Shown: in pieces, positions 17,608 through 26,352 of the stretch | How positions within the stretch are numbered: position 1 is the first letter of the stretch | How the letters are laid out: each line of letters begins with the position of its first letter | Origin: Hydrogenophaga sp. | Lineage (GTDB): Bacteria > Pseudomonadota > Gammaproteobacteria > Burkholderiales > Burkholderiaceae_C | Direction of reading: 5' to 3' | Length of the DNA stretch: 64,000 nucleotides | NCBI RefSeq assembly: GCF_026125825.1 | Contig: NZ_JAHCKK010000001.1 | Location: 180,581 to 244,580, forward strand | The notes under the pieces: generated by a model | Seen by the model: only the letters and a program-made list of their open reading frames with translations | Databases searched by the model: none | What the model was told of the DNA's origin: nothing | Position numbers and translations under genes: made by a program

Positions 17608-18096
17608 ATGTTCACCAAACTGTGTGCCGGCTTGTCCAAGCTGTGCCTGATGCTGGCCGTGGCCGGGCTGATCGCGGTCGTCCTGTGCGTGCAATGGCAG
17701 GTGATCGGCCGCTACGTCTTCAACGACACGCCCACCTGGGCCGAGGCCCTGGCCATGCTGCTGGTGCTCTTTGTCACCGCCTTCGGCCTGGCCGTGGGGG
17801 TGCGCGACGCGGGCCACATCGGCCTGGAGTCGCTGGTGAGCCTGCTGCCCTTGCGCTGGCAGCGCCGCATCGAGTACGTGATCCACACGCTGGTGGCGAT
17901 CTTTGGCGCGCTCATGGTGCAGAGCGGCTGGCTCTGGATGAGCGCCAAGTGGGGTGAGAAAAAGCCCATGCTGCCGGTGCCCGACGGCATCGACTACCTG
18001 CCCATCGTGATCGCCGGCGCGCTCATCGTGCTGTTCTCGATCGAACACATCGTCGCGCTGATCCGCGGCACCCTCGTGGAGCCAGCATGGAACTGA
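17608..18096 (+). CDS. TRAP transporter small membrane subunit (DctQ family)
   Basis: A 162-residue protein with four hydrophobic helices, the size and shape of DctQ. The family pattern RYVFNDTPTWAEALAMLLVLFVTAFG (key NDTPTWAEA, about residues 37-45) is present. DctQ pairs with the large DctM subunit to make the membrane unit of a TRAP carrier, which uses the sodium gradient. Its last codons overlap the dctM start by ten bases, which ties their translation together. Seventy-five C-rich bases separate it from the binding-protein gene, with no clear terminator. Confidence 0.92.
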   Translation: MFTKLCAGLSKLCLMLAVAGLIAVVLCVQWQVIGRYVFNDTPTWAEALAMLLVLFVTAFGLAVGVRDAGHIGLESLVSLLPLRWQRRIEYVIHTLVAIFGALMVQSGWLWMSAKWGEKKPMLPVPDGIDYLPIVIAGALIVLFSIEHIVALIRGTLVEPAWN

Positions 18097-19376
18097 CCGT
18101 CCTGGGGTTGAGCTTCACCCTGTTCCTGATCCTCGGCGTGCCGGTGGCCTTCGCCATCGGCCTGTCCTCGGTCGCCACCATCCTCGTGGCCGGCCTGCCG
18201 GTGGCGGTGGTGTTCCAGAAGATGGTCGGCGGCATGCAGGTGTTCAGCTTCCTGGCCATCCCCTTCTTTGTGTTCGCCGGCGAGCTGATGCTCTACGGCG
18301 GCATCGCCGACCGCATCGTGCGCTTCGCCAACAGCCTGGTGGGCCACGTGCGCGGCGGCCTGGGCATGAGCAACGTGGTGGGCTGCACGCTGTTTGGCGG
18401 CGTGGCCGGCTCGCCACTGGCCGACGTCTCGGCCATCGGCTCGGTGATGATCCCGCTGATGAAGAAGGAGGGCTACGACGCGGACTACGCGGTCAACGTC
18501 ACCACCCACGCCTCGCTGGTCGGCGCCATCATGCCGACCTCGCACAACATGATCATCTTCACGCTGGCCACCTCGGGCATCGCCTCGGTGAGCGTGCTCA
18601 GCCTGATCCTGGCCGGCCTGATCCCGGCGCTGATCCTCACGATCTGCAACCTGGGCGCGGCCTACTACGTGGCCGTCAAGCGCGGGTATCCCACGCATGG
18701 CAAGTTCCCCGGCTGGGCCGAGGTGATGCGCGCCTTCGGCGCAGCGCTGCCGGGCCTGCTGGTGATCGTGATCATCCTCGCCGGCATTCTCTCGGGCGCG
18801 TTCACCGCCACCGAATCCGCCTCCATCGCCGTGGCATGGGCGCTGGCCATCACCGTGCTGGTGTACCGCTCGCTGTCGTGGCACAGCTTCCTGAAAGCCT
18901 GCGCCAAGGCCTGCAAGACCACCGGCGTGGTGCTCCTGCTGATCGGCATCTCGGCCGCCTTCGGCTATTTCATGGCGCTCTACGAAGTGCCGCAGCTCAC
19001 TGGCGAGCTCATGAAGTCGGTCTCGGACAAGCCCTGGGTGATCTTCCTCATGATCAACCTGCTGCTGTTCGTGCTGGGCACGTTCCTGGACATGGCGGCC
19101 ACCATCCTGATCTGCACGCCGATCTTCATGCCGATCGCGATGCAGTTCGGCATGGACCCGACGCAGTTCGGCATCGTCATGCTGATCAACTGCGCGCTCG
19201 GCCTCAACACCCCGCCAGTGGGTTCGGTGCAGTTCGTGGGCTGCGCCATCGGGGGCATCTCGGTCGGCCAGGTGATGCGCACCATCGCACCGTTCTACGG
19301 CGCGCTGGGCATCTGCCTGATGCTGGTCACCTACGTGCCCGCGTTCTCGCTCTGGCTGCCCAGCCTCGTCAAATAA
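18087..19376 (+). CDS. TRAP transporter large membrane subunit (DctM family)
   Basis: The 429-residue transport channel subunit of the TRAP carrier with about 12 hydrophobic segments. Typical DctM blocks are GVPVAFAIGLSS, FLAIPFFVFAGELM, GGLGMSNVVGCTLFGGVAGSPLADVSAIG, PTSHNMI and LNTPPVGSVQFVGCAIGG near the C-terminus. The predicted cargo is a hexuronate, judged from neighbouring genes. It is read in an overlap with dctQ and is followed after 22 bases by a Bug-type binding protein gene. Confidence 0.95.
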   Translation: MELTVLGLSFTLFLILGVPVAFAIGLSSVATILVAGLPVAVVFQKMVGGMQVFSFLAIPFFVFAGELMLYGGIADRIVRFANSLVGHVRGGLGMSNVVGCTLFGGVAGSPLADVSAIGSVMIPLMKKEGYDADYAVNVTTHASLVGAIMPTSHNMIIFTLATSGIASVSVLSLILAGLIPALILTICNLGAAYYVAVKRGYPTHGKFPGWAEVMRAFGAALPGLLVIVIILAGILSGAFTATESASIAVAWALAITVLVYRSLSWHSFLKACAKACKTTGVVLLLIGISAAFGYFMALYEVPQLTGELMKSVSDKPWVIFLMINLLLFVLGTFLDMAATILICTPIFMPIAMQFGMDPTQFGIVMLINCALGLNTPPVGSVQFVGCAIGGISVGQVMRTIAPFYGALGICLMLVTYVPAFSLWLPSLVK

Positions 19377-19398
19377 ATCCATTCAAGGAGAGATCACC

Positions 19399-20367
19399 AT
19401 GCCCGTCAACCGCCGACAACTGCTCGCCTCGTCCGCCGCGCTCGCCATGACCGGCCTGCCAGCGCACGCACAGGGCTTTCCCAACAAACCGCTGAAGATC
19501 ATCGTGCCCTACCCGCCGGGGGGCTCGTCGGACATCATCGCGCGCGCCATCAGCCAGCCGCTCTCCGACAGCCTGGGCCAGCCGGTGATCGTGGAGAACC
19601 GCCCCGGCGCCAACGGCAACCTGGGAGCCGATCTGGTGGCCAAGTCCGCGCCCGACGGCCACACCGTGCTGCTGTGCGACGTGGGGGCGCTGGCCATCAG
19701 CCCGGCGGTCTACACCAAGCTCGCCTTCGACCCGAGCAAGGACCTGCGTGGCGTGACCATGCTGGCGTACTCGCCGCACATGCTGGCGGTTCACCCCTCG
19801 GTCAAGGCCAGCAACCTCAAGGAACTGGTGGCCCTGTCCAAGACCACCGACCTGAACTTCGCGGTGACGGCCGTGGGCAGCGCACCGCACGTGGCGGGCG
19901 TGGCCGTGGAGCGCGCCACCGGCGCCAAGTGGACCTACGTGCCCTACAAGGGCGGCTCGCAGGCCGTGACCGACACGGTGGCCGGCCAGACCCAGGTCAT
20001 CATGAACGGCATGCTGGCCACGCTGCCGCATGTGCAAAGCGGCCGGCTCAAGGTGCTGGGCATCTCCAAGAAGACGCGCATGCCGCTGGTGGGCGAGGTG
20101 CCGACGCTGGCCGAGCAAGGCGTCAAGGACTTCGAGTCCGGGACCTGGCAGGGCGTGCTGGTGGCCAACGGCACGCCGGCTGCGCTCATCGCACGGCTCA
20201 ACGCCGAACTGATCAAGGCCATCCGCAGCCCGGACGTGCGCGCCCGCCTCACCGGCCAGGGTGCCGAGGTGGTCACCATGCAGTCGGCCGAGCAGGACCG
20301 CTTCTTCGACGCCGAACGCAAGCGCTGGGGTGCGGTCGTCGCCCAGGCCAACATCAAGCTGGACTGA
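19399..20367 (+). CDS. Bug-type (TctC-like) periplasmic binding protein in the uronate locus
   Basis: A 322-residue solute-binding protein of the Bug family, greatly expanded in Burkholderiales. It has a twin-arginine-like start ([17 protein letters not shown]) and a cleavage site near residue 26. Family blocks are [50 protein letters not shown] and [10 protein letters not shown]. The ligand lies between two domains and is usually a carboxylate held by main-chain contacts. No tctA/tctB membrane genes are near, so it is an orphan binding protein. It sits between the TRAP genes and kdgD with a good AAGGAG ribosome site, so it may bring in or sense an aldarate or related acid. Confidence 0.92.
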   Translation: MPVNRRQLLASSAALAMTGLPAHAQGFPNKPLKIIVPYPPGGSSDIIARAISQPLSDSLGQPVIVENRPGANGNLGADLVAKSAPDGHTVLLCDVGALAISPAVYTKLAFDPSKDLRGVTMLAYSPHMLAVHPSVKASNLKELVALSKTTDLNFAVTAVGSAPHVAGVAVERATGAKWTYVPYKGGSQAVTDTVAGQTQVIMNGMLATLPHVQSGRLKVLGISKKTRMPLVGEVPTLAEQGVKDFESGTWQGVLVANGTPAALIARLNAELIKAIRSPDVRARLTGQGAEVVTMQSAEQDRFFDAERKRWGAVVAQANIKLD

Positions 20368-20375
20368 GCCGCGTC

Positions 20376-21287
20376 GTGAGCCCCCAGGAACTCCAATCCA
20401 TCGTCGGCAGCGGCCTGCTGTCGTTCCCCTTGACCGACTTCGACGCACAGGGCGACTTCAACGCCCGGGGCTATGCCGCGCGCCTGGAGTGGCTCGCGCC
20501 CTACGGCGCCAGCGCGCTGTTCGCCGCCGGCGGCACCGGGGAGTACTTCTCGCTCTCGGGGGCCGAGTACAGCGAGGTGGTGCGCACCGCTGTCACCACC
20601 TGCCGGGGCAAGGTGCCCATCATTGCCGGCGCGGGCGGGCCCACCCGCACCGCCATCGCGCACGCGCAGGAGGCCGAGCGACAGGGTGCGCACGGTGTGC
20701 TGCTGTTGCCCCACTACCTCACCGAAGCCAGCCAGGCCGGCCTGATCGCCCACGTGGAGCAGGTCTGCAAAAGCGTCGACTTCGGCGTGATCGTCTACAA
20801 CCGCAACGTCTGCAAGCTCCTGCCGGAGTCGCTCGCCATCCTGGCCGAACGCTGCCCCAACCTGATCGGATTCAAGGACGGCATCGGGGACATCGAGCTC
20901 ATGATGTCGATCTACCTGAAGATGGGCGACCGCTTTTCCTACCTGGGCGGCCTGCCCACGGCCGAGGTCTATGCCGCGGCCTACAAGGCGCTGGGCACAC
21001 CGGTGTACTCGTCCGCGGTCTTCAACTTCATCCCGAAGACGGCCATGACCTTCTTCGAGGCGGTGCGTCGCGACGACCAGGCCACGCAACACCGCCTGCT
21101 GAAGTCCTTCTTCATGCCCTACCTCGACATCCGCAACAAAGGCGCGGGCTACGCGGTCAGCATCGTGAAGGCCGGGGCGCACCTGGTGGGTCGCAGCGCC
21201 GGCCCGGTGCGCGCGCCACTCACCGAGCTGCAGCCCAGCGAGCTCGAACGCCTGGGCGAGCTGATTCACGCGCTCGGCCCACAATAG
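20376..21287 (+). CDS. kdgD: 5-dehydro-4-deoxyglucarate dehydratase
   Basis: KdgD (EC 4.2.1.41) dehydrates and decarboxylates 5-dehydro-4-deoxy-D-glucarate to 2-oxoglutarate semialdehyde. It belongs to the DHDPS/NAL lyase superfamily. The 303-residue product starts at GTG 20376 eight bases after the Bug stop. [10 protein letters not shown] (residues 52-61) is the carboxylate-binding loop, Tyr141 lies in VIVYNRN, and the Schiff-base Lys167 in [14 protein letters not shown]-type residues near the C-terminus fit KdgD better than DapA. It should be the third enzyme after udh and the lactonase; an aldarate dehydratase between them is not found in the window. Confidence 0.93.
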   Translation: MSPQELQSIVGSGLLSFPLTDFDAQGDFNARGYAARLEWLAPYGASALFAAGGTGEYFSLSGAEYSEVVRTAVTTCRGKVPIIAGAGGPTRTAIAHAQEAERQGAHGVLLLPHYLTEASQAGLIAHVEQVCKSVDFGVIVYNRNVCKLLPESLAILAERCPNLIGFKDGIGDIELMMSIYLKMGDRFSYLGGLPTAEVYAAAYKALGTPVYSSAVFNFIPKTAMTFFEAVRRDDQATQHRLLKSFFMPYLDIRNKGAGYAVSIVKAGAHLVGRSAGPVRAPLTELQPSELERLGELIHALGPQ

Positions 21288-21292
21288 GGCGG

Positions 21293-22357
21293 ATGAACCC
21301 AGCCGCATTCCCCCTTCTGCTCGACCCGGCGCGCTTCCAAGGCGAAGTGGACGGCCGGCCCACCGCCCTCTTCTTCCTGCGCAATGCGCGCGGCATGGTG
21401 GTGGCCGTCACCAATCTCGGTGCCAAGGTGCTGCAGATCGTGGTGCCCGACCGCTCCGGCACGCTGGACGACGTGGCCCTCGGGTACGACCGGCTGGCCG
21501 ACGTGATCACCGGATCGCCCTCCATGGGCGCCTTCGTGGGCCGCTACGCCGGCAGGATCGGTGGCGCGCGCTTCACGCTCGATGGGCACGAACACCGTCT
21601 CACACCCAACTCGGGTCCGCACTGCATTCACGGCGGGCCGCGCGGCTCGCGCCACCGCGTGTTCGATGCGCTCCAGCCCGACGCCCAGACCCTGCAGCTG
21701 CACCACCGCTTCCTCACCGCCGAAGACGGGTTCCCCGGCACGCTGGACCTGCAGCTGACCTACCGCCTCGACGACGACAACGCGCTCGTGCTGGACCACA
21801 CGGCCAGCGCGCTCGACGCGCCGGGGCCCGCGAGCTTCACCAGCCACATCTACTTCAACCTGGATGGCGTCGGCCTGGGCCAGCGCATCGACGGCCACGT
21901 CCTTCAGGTGGCCGGCTCGCGCGAAGTGCTCGCCACCGGGGGCGACGGCATCGCCACGGGAGCCCGGGTGCCGCTCGATGGCCACCCGCAGGACCTGCGC
22001 ACGGCCCGGGTGCTGGGGGAGCTGCCCGACATCGACCTGAGCTACGTGCTCGAGCCCCAGTCCATCGCGGCAGCGCGCCTGTGCGCGCAACTGCGCAGCG
22101 ACGCCAGCGGCCGAACCCTGGACGTGTGGACCACCGAACCCCTGCTGCAGGTGTACACCGCCGGCCAATTGGGGGTGGCGCAGCGCCCCGACCTCGGCAA
22201 GTGGGGCGTGCCACACCGGCCCCGCTCGGCCGTGTGCCTGGAACCCCAGCATTTCCCCAACGCCCCCAACTGCCCGTCGCTGCCGCAGAACACGGTGGCC
22301 CCAGGGCAGCCCTACCGAGCCACCACGGTTTACCGCTTCGGCACGGTCAACGACTGA
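21293..22357 (+). CDS. galM: Aldose 1-epimerase (galactose mutarotase type)
   Basis: A 354-residue mutarotase that interconverts the alpha and beta ring forms of sugars. The catalytic pair is visible: the histidine in TSHIYFNLDG (about residue 185) and the glutamate in CLEPQHFPNAPN (about 323). GPHCIHGGPRG near 105 is the other conserved histidine region. The common RYANRI motif reads RYAGRI here. It starts six bases after kdgD and closes the uronate operon; supplying the ring form preferred by uronate dehydrogenase is a sensible role, by inference. Its last 11 bases overlap the convergent lipoprotein gene. Confidence 0.92.
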   Translation: MNPAAFPLLLDPARFQGEVDGRPTALFFLRNARGMVVAVTNLGAKVLQIVVPDRSGTLDDVALGYDRLADVITGSPSMGAFVGRYAGRIGGARFTLDGHEHRLTPNSGPHCIHGGPRGSRHRVFDALQPDAQTLQLHHRFLTAEDGFPGTLDLQLTYRLDDDNALVLDHTASALDAPGPASFTSHIYFNLDGVGLGQRIDGHVLQVAGSREVLATGGDGIATGARVPLDGHPQDLRTARVLGELPDIDLSYVLEPQSIAAARLCAQLRSDASGRTLDVWTTEPLLQVYTAGQLGVAQRPDLGKWGVPHRPRSAVCLEPQHFPNAPNCPSLPQNTVAPGQPYRATTVYRFGTVND

Positions 22358-22835
22358 ACACCGGCTCCCGGCGAACGCACTCCGGCGGCTCGCCATACCC
22401 TGCGGAGCGCACCACGTTGTCCAGGGCGATCTCCACCTGGAACCAGCGGCAGAACGGGTTTTCGAAGCGGTAGCTCCAGACCATGCCGCGTTCCCGACCC
22501 AGCCCCTGCACTTCACCCGGTCGGCCCAGCCGGGCGCGGACCTCATCCGCGCTCATGCCCGGGTTGATCTGGGTGAAACGGGCCTCCGTCAGCACCTGCT
22601 CCGTGCGGACCACGCGACCCGAGGCATCGAGGTCCACGAACCAGGTGTGCCGGCCATAGGGGCCGCGGGGAAACTCCAGGCGGGTTCCGCCGTCGATCTG
22701 GCGCGTGGTTTCCGGCGGGCCCATCCGCGCCACGACCTGATCGCGGTCCAGACCGGCCATGTCGGCTGTGGGCGCGTAGCCGCTGCAGGCGCTGAGCATC
22801 GCCGCGCCGATCCAACACCACAAAGGCAATCGCAT
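22347..22835 (-). CDS. Lipoprotein with two BamE/OmlA-like repeats
   Basis: A 162-residue predicted lipoprotein. From the ATG at 22835 it begins MRLPLWCWIGAAMLSAC, with the lipobox LSAC and Cys17 as the lipid site. Two short repeats with the SmpA/OmlA pattern follow: DRDQVVARMGPPE (about 31-43) and SADEVRARLGRPGE (about 94-107), each leading into a beta segment with a tryptophan (HTWFVD, VWSYRF). BamE itself has one such unit, so this is a relative and not BamE. The place is probably the outer membrane. A TTG eight codons upstream is an alternative start. Confidence 0.82.
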   Translation of the reverse strand: MRLPLWCWIGAAMLSACSGYAPTADMAGLDRDQVVARMGPPETTRQIDGGTRLEFPRGPYGRHTWFVDLDASGRVVRTEQVLTEARFTQINPGMSADEVRARLGRPGEVQGLGRERGMVWSYRFENPFCRWFQVEIALDNVVRSAGYGEPPECVRREPVFSR

Positions 22836-22899
22836 GACGGCTCCTGTTCGGTGGCTCAAAGCTGTTCGACGGTTTCCTGGCGGGCGAGTTCCAGGCCAT

Positions 22900-23778
22900 T
22901 CACCCCAGCAGCGCGGCCAGGCCGTTCTCGGGCTCGAAACGCTGGTTGCGGTGCAGCAGGCGCGTCGGGCCGGGCCAGACCCGGGTGGCGATGCTGTGCC
23001 TTGGGTCGCCGGGATAGCAGATCACGCGCCGGCCGTCCTCGTCGAACGGCTCGGGCTCGATCAGCGAAGGCGGGCGGCTGCGCGCGGTGGCCAGCACCTG
23101 CGCCACATCGGCCATGCGGCTGAGCTCGCTCAGGCTCATGATCTGCGGCGGCGCGAGATCGATCTCGCCGGCCCAGTAGCGCTCCAGGCCGGTGCGCGGC
23201 GAGAGCCACACGGCTTCCGTCGCCTCGTGGGCGCAATGCTCCACGGTCTGGTCTTCGGGCGCCACGGCCACGAAGAAACGCGTGTCGAAGCGCTTGTTGG
23301 TCACCGAAGGCACACGCGGCGTGACCCAGCGCGACCACGGCAGCACGCAGGCGGTCGGAATGGGCAGGCCCCTGGCCTGCAGCGCGGCGGCAAACGCCAG
23401 GCCGGCGGCCGTCTGCTCGCGCAAGGGCTGCACGTGCCTGGCGCCGTTGACCTGGCCCAGGAGCAGGCCGCATTCCTCGAAGGTCTCGCGCAGGGCCGCC
23501 ACGTGCAGGCCAAGCGCCGTGTCCAGATCCAGGCCGGGTTCGCACAAGCCGCTGAGGCAGGCGGCGACGGGTCGGTCCAGCACGGCTGGATCGGCCTGCC
23601 GGTCGGCCGCGTCCAGCTTGCCGCCCGGGAAGACGTGCACGCCGCCCAGCACACCTGAATTGCCGTGCCGGCGCACGAGCAGAACCTCCAGGCCGGCAGG
23701 CCCGTCGCGCACCACCATCACGGTGGCTGCGGCCACGGGCGGGGTGAGCACTTCGTCGGAATTGATGGCAATGGGCAT
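22900..23778 (-). CDS. NUDIX hydrolase (NUDT19-like)
   Basis: A 292-residue NUDIX protein, longer than the simple domain. The box is split as in NUDT7/19-like enzymes that act on coenzyme A derivatives: FPGGKLDAADR (about residues 50-60), an insert of some 30 residues, then ALRETFEECGLLL (about 95-107) with the RExxEExG core. The long insert and the C-terminal helical part resemble acyl-CoA diphosphatases, but the substrate is not proven. The ATG at 23778 gives a natural start MPIAINSDE. It lies between a lipoprotein gene and a GntR gene, all on the minus strand but with gaps of 64 and 89 bases. Confidence 0.88.
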   Translation of the reverse strand: MPIAINSDEVLTPPVAAATVMVVRDGPAGLEVLLVRRHGNSGVLGGVHVFPGGKLDAADRQADPAVLDRPVAACLSGLCEPGLDLDTALGLHVAALRETFEECGLLLGQVNGARHVQPLREQTAAGLAFAAALQARGLPIPTACVLPWSRWVTPRVPSVTNKRFDTRFFVAVAPEDQTVEHCAHEATEAVWLSPRTGLERYWAGEIDLAPPQIMSLSELSRMADVAQVLATARSRPPSLIEPEPFDEDGRRVICYPGDPRHSIATRVWPGPTRLLHRNQRFEPENGLAALLG

Positions 23779-23867
23779 GCCCCGATTGTCGGCGCACACG
23801 CCCAGGCCTGCAGTCACCCCGGCGCAACCGCCTGACGGGAATGCCCCGCGCCTGAACAGCCTCTTGT

Positions 23868-24539
23868 TCAGCGCAGCTTCTGCAGGCTTTCGGTCAGTTT
23901 GGCGCCGGTGGCGGCGATGTGCTCGCGCAGCAACGAGCAGGCCTCCTCCACCGCGCCCTGCTGGCAAAGGTGCAACAGTTGCCGGTGCTCCTGCTGGGAT
24001 CGGTCCAGGTGGTTGGTCGCTTCCCAGGTAAAGCGCAGGTACCGCTCGAAGCTCAGGCGCAGCGTCTCGACCATGGCCAGCGTCCGGGGGCGCGCAGCTG
24101 GTTCGTAAAGCGTGCGGTGAAAGCGCGCGTTGAGCTGGATCATCTGATTGACGCTGCGCGCCTTGTCCAGCTCCTTGAGCGTGCGTTCGGCGGCCTCGAG
24201 AACGGCGGGGGTCATGCGCGGGATCGCCCACGCCAGCGCCTGCGCCTCGATCTGGCAGCGCAATTGGGTGATCTCGTCGGATTCTTCCACCGTCATCGCG
24301 GCCACGCTCACCCCACGGCGTGGCTCTGACACCAGAAAGCCTTCCTGCACAAGGTCGCGAAACGCCTCCCGCGCCACCGTCTGGCTCACACGGAAGCGGG
24401 TGGCCACAGCGTCCTGCATGAGCCGCTCGCCGGGCTTCAATTGCCCGTGCAGGATTTGCTCACGCAGGGCGTCGAGCAAGATGGCCGAAGTGGAACGGGC
24501 TGCAAGCCCATCGGCCGGGGTTGGGTCACTCACAGTCAT
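23868..24539 (-). CDS. GntR-family (FCD) transcriptional regulator of the amino-acid operon
   Basis: A 223-residue regulator with an N-terminal winged helix (LKPGERLMQDAVATRF and VSQTVAREAFRDLVQEGFL as core parts, about residues 33-70) and an FCD effector domain. Histidines in NARFHRTLY (about 140) and in the C-terminal EHRQLL and REHIAAT segments are the likely metal ligands. It is divergent from the HAD/ABC transporter/lyase operon. A perfect 16-base palindrome lies between -35 and -10 of that operon, so it is the obvious repressor. The effector is probably the transported amino acid or a breakdown product. The start at ATG 24539 is chosen over a TTG two codons upstream. Confidence 0.9.
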   Translation of the reverse strand: MTVSDPTPADGLAARSTSAILLDALREQILHGQLKPGERLMQDAVATRFRVSQTVAREAFRDLVQEGFLVSEPRRGVSVAAMTVEESDEITQLRCQIEAQALAWAIPRMTPAVLEAAERTLKELDKARSVNQMIQLNARFHRTLYEPAARPRTLAMVETLRLSFERYLRFTWEATNHLDRSQQEHRQLLHLCQQGAVEEACSLLREHIAATGAKLTESLQKLR

Positions 24540-24580
24540 TTGCAATGGGCTCCTGGGCCGATCTTAGCGCAACTGCGCTC

Positions 24581-24608
24581 TTGACGATTATCGATAATCG
24601 ATTATAGT
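24581..24608 (+). promoter_or_regulatory. Promoter with palindromic operator in the spacer
   Basis: TTGACG (24581-24586) and TATAGT (24603-24608) are 16 bases apart. The perfect palindrome CGATTATCGATAATCG (24585-24600) fills the spacer, and a second overlapping palindrome ATAATCGATTAT spans 24594-24605. A regulator bound here would block RNA polymerase. The operon start codon is 45 bases downstream of the -10; the divergent GntR gene starts 42 bases upstream of the -35, so autoregulation is likely too. Confidence 0.78.
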
Positions 24609-24652
24609 TCTGCTGCGCGCACCCCTTTTTCAGCCCTTATCGAGACCTTGTT

Positions 24653-25390
24653 ATGACCTTGAGACTTTCTGACTTCGACGCCATCACCTTCGACGTGTAC
24701 GGCACCCTGATCGACTGGGAACCGTCGATTGCCGCCTTCCTGGGCGACTGGGCCGAGGACCACCGGATCGACGCGGACAGCGAAACGCTGCTGATGGCAT
24801 TCGACCGGGCTCGCGCCGACATCCAGAAGGAGCGGCCTGCCCACCTCTACCCGGAGGTGCTCAACCGCTGTTTCGACCGCATCTGCGGCGAGTTCGGTGT
24901 GCCGGTGAACCCGGACCTGCGCCGCCAGTTCTGCGCGAGCCCTCACACCTGGCCGGCCTACCCGGACAGCCACGACGGCCTGCTGCGCTTGCAGCGATCG
25001 GCCAAGATCGGCGCGTTCAGCAACATCGACCAGGCCTCGCTCAACACCTCCTGCCGCCAGCTCGATTTCCGCTTCGATCTGATGGTGACGGCACAGCGTG
25101 TGGGGGCCTACAAGCCGGACTGGCCGCACTTCGACACCGGCATCGGCGAGCTCAACCGCATGGGCATTGCGCGCGAGCGCATCTTGCATGTCGGCCAAAG
25201 TCTGCGGGCCGACATCACGCCGGCCAACAAGCTCGGGGTGCGTTGCGCGTGGGTCAACCGCCCCGGCCGCCTGCTGGGTCTCTCGGGCGAAGGCGCGGCC
25301 GAAGCCAAACCCGACGTGACGGTATCGAGTCTGGCGGAGTTGGTGGCGGTGCTCACGAACGAGCAGACCGCCGCGCTCAAGACGCCGTGA
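24653..25390 (+). CDS. HAD hydrolase, first gene of the amino-acid operon
   Basis: A 245-residue HAD enzyme. Motif I is TFDVYGTLIDWE (nucleophile Asp14 with the second Asp replaced by Tyr, as in dehalogenase-like members), motif II is FSNID, motif III is the lysine in GAYKPDW, and the motif IV region reads HVGQSLRADI. The C1 cap is helical. The group contains L-2-haloacid dehalogenases and phosphatases; the FDVYGT form is shared with the HAD at 6195-6902. As the first gene behind the GntR operator it is probably an enzyme of the pathway, maybe acting on a halogenated or phosphorylated acid, but this is a guess. Confidence 0.87.
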   Translation: MTLRLSDFDAITFDVYGTLIDWEPSIAAFLGDWAEDHRIDADSETLLMAFDRARADIQKERPAHLYPEVLNRCFDRICGEFGVPVNPDLRRQFCASPHTWPAYPDSHDGLLRLQRSAKIGAFSNIDQASLNTSCRQLDFRFDLMVTAQRVGAYKPDWPHFDTGIGELNRMGIARERILHVGQSLRADITPANKLGVRCAWVNRPGRLLGLSGEGAAEAKPDVTVSSLAELVAVLTNEQTAALKTP

Positions 25391-25441
25391 CCTCTGACTG
25401 AATCCCCACCTCATTTTCTGCACCTTTGATAGGAGCCCGTC

Positions 25442-26332
25442 ATGAAGCGTTCTGCCTCTCTCTTCCAGCGCGCACTGCCCGCGCTCGCCGCTGTGCTCAT
25501 GTTGTCTGCTGCCAGCGTGCCCGCGCTGGCGCAGAGTTCCGATGCCGTGTTCGATCGCATCAAGTCCAAGGGCGTCATCACATTGGGCTACCGGGAAACG
25601 TCCATCCCGTTTTCGTACCTCAACGAGGAGCGCAAGCCGATCGGTTACGCGATCGACCTGTGCCACCAAGTCGTGGAAGGGGTGCGTCAGCGCCTGCAGA
25701 TGCCCGCCTTGAAGACCGAGTACGTCGCGGTCAATCCGCAAAACCGAATCGCACTGGTCGCCAATGGCACCGTCGACCTGGAGTGCGGATCGACTGTGAA
25801 CACGCTGGGCCGCCAGACACAGGTGGACTTCAGCTCGCCGCATTTCATCTCGACGACGCGCTTGCTCGTCAAGCGCTCGGGCGGCATCAAGGAGGTGGAA
25901 GACCTGCGGGGAAAGGCAGTGGCTTTGCCCATCAACACCACGCCCGAGCGGCTGATCAAGGCCATCATCGAGTCTAAGAAGCTCAACGTGCGCGTGGTCC
26001 CGGTGCGGGACAACGCCGAGGGCTTTCTCGCGCTCTCCACCGGTCGAGTAGACGCGTTCTCCACCGATGACATCCTCCTGTTCGGCCTGCGCAAGAGCGC
26101 GCCCAACCCGTCGGAATACGAGGTGGTCGGGCGACAGCTGTCGTTCGACCCGTACGGCCTGATGCTGCAGAAAAACGCCACGGTTTTCCTCAGTCTGATC
26201 AACGCCACCATCGCACGCGGCGTGCGCTCAGGCGAGTTGCGCAAGTCTTACGAACAGTGGTTCGAGCCGCTGCAGGTGCCGATGTCAGCCGATTTGGCCG
26301 CCGCCTTCAAGCTGGCTGCGCTGCCCGACTGA
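25442..26332 (+). CDS. Polar amino acid ABC transporter, periplasmic binding protein
   Basis: A 296-residue family 3 binding protein similar to the glutamate/aspartate receptor GltI. Signal peptide to about residue 31 (VPALAQ). The ligand pocket parts are GYRETSIPFSYL (about 49-60), IGYAIDLC, ANRIALVANGTVDLECGSTVNT region (key ECGS, about 117-120) and TGRVDAFSTDD. In GltI-like proteins these bind the alpha-amino and alpha-carboxyl groups of an acidic or polar amino acid. It has a TAGGAG ribosome site and is followed by two permeases and an ATPase. Confidence 0.93.
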   Translation: MKRSASLFQRALPALAAVLMLSAASVPALAQSSDAVFDRIKSKGVITLGYRETSIPFSYLNEERKPIGYAIDLCHQVVEGVRQRLQMPALKTEYVAVNPQNRIALVANGTVDLECGSTVNTLGRQTQVDFSSPHFISTTRLLVKRSGGIKEVEDLRGKAVALPINTTPERLIKAIIESKKLNVRVVPVRDNAEGFLALSTGRVDAFSTDDILLFGLRKSAPNPSEYEVVGRQLSFDPYGLMLQKNATVFLSLINATIARGVRSGELRKSYEQWFEPLQVPMSADLAAAFKLAALPD

Positions 26333-26352
26333 GAACCGGAGGCTCCATCACC

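Noticed and set aside
15535-18048. Open frame of about 837 codons on the minus strand
   Set aside because: Antisense to the lactonase and TRAP genes; no recognisable domain, same composition bias.
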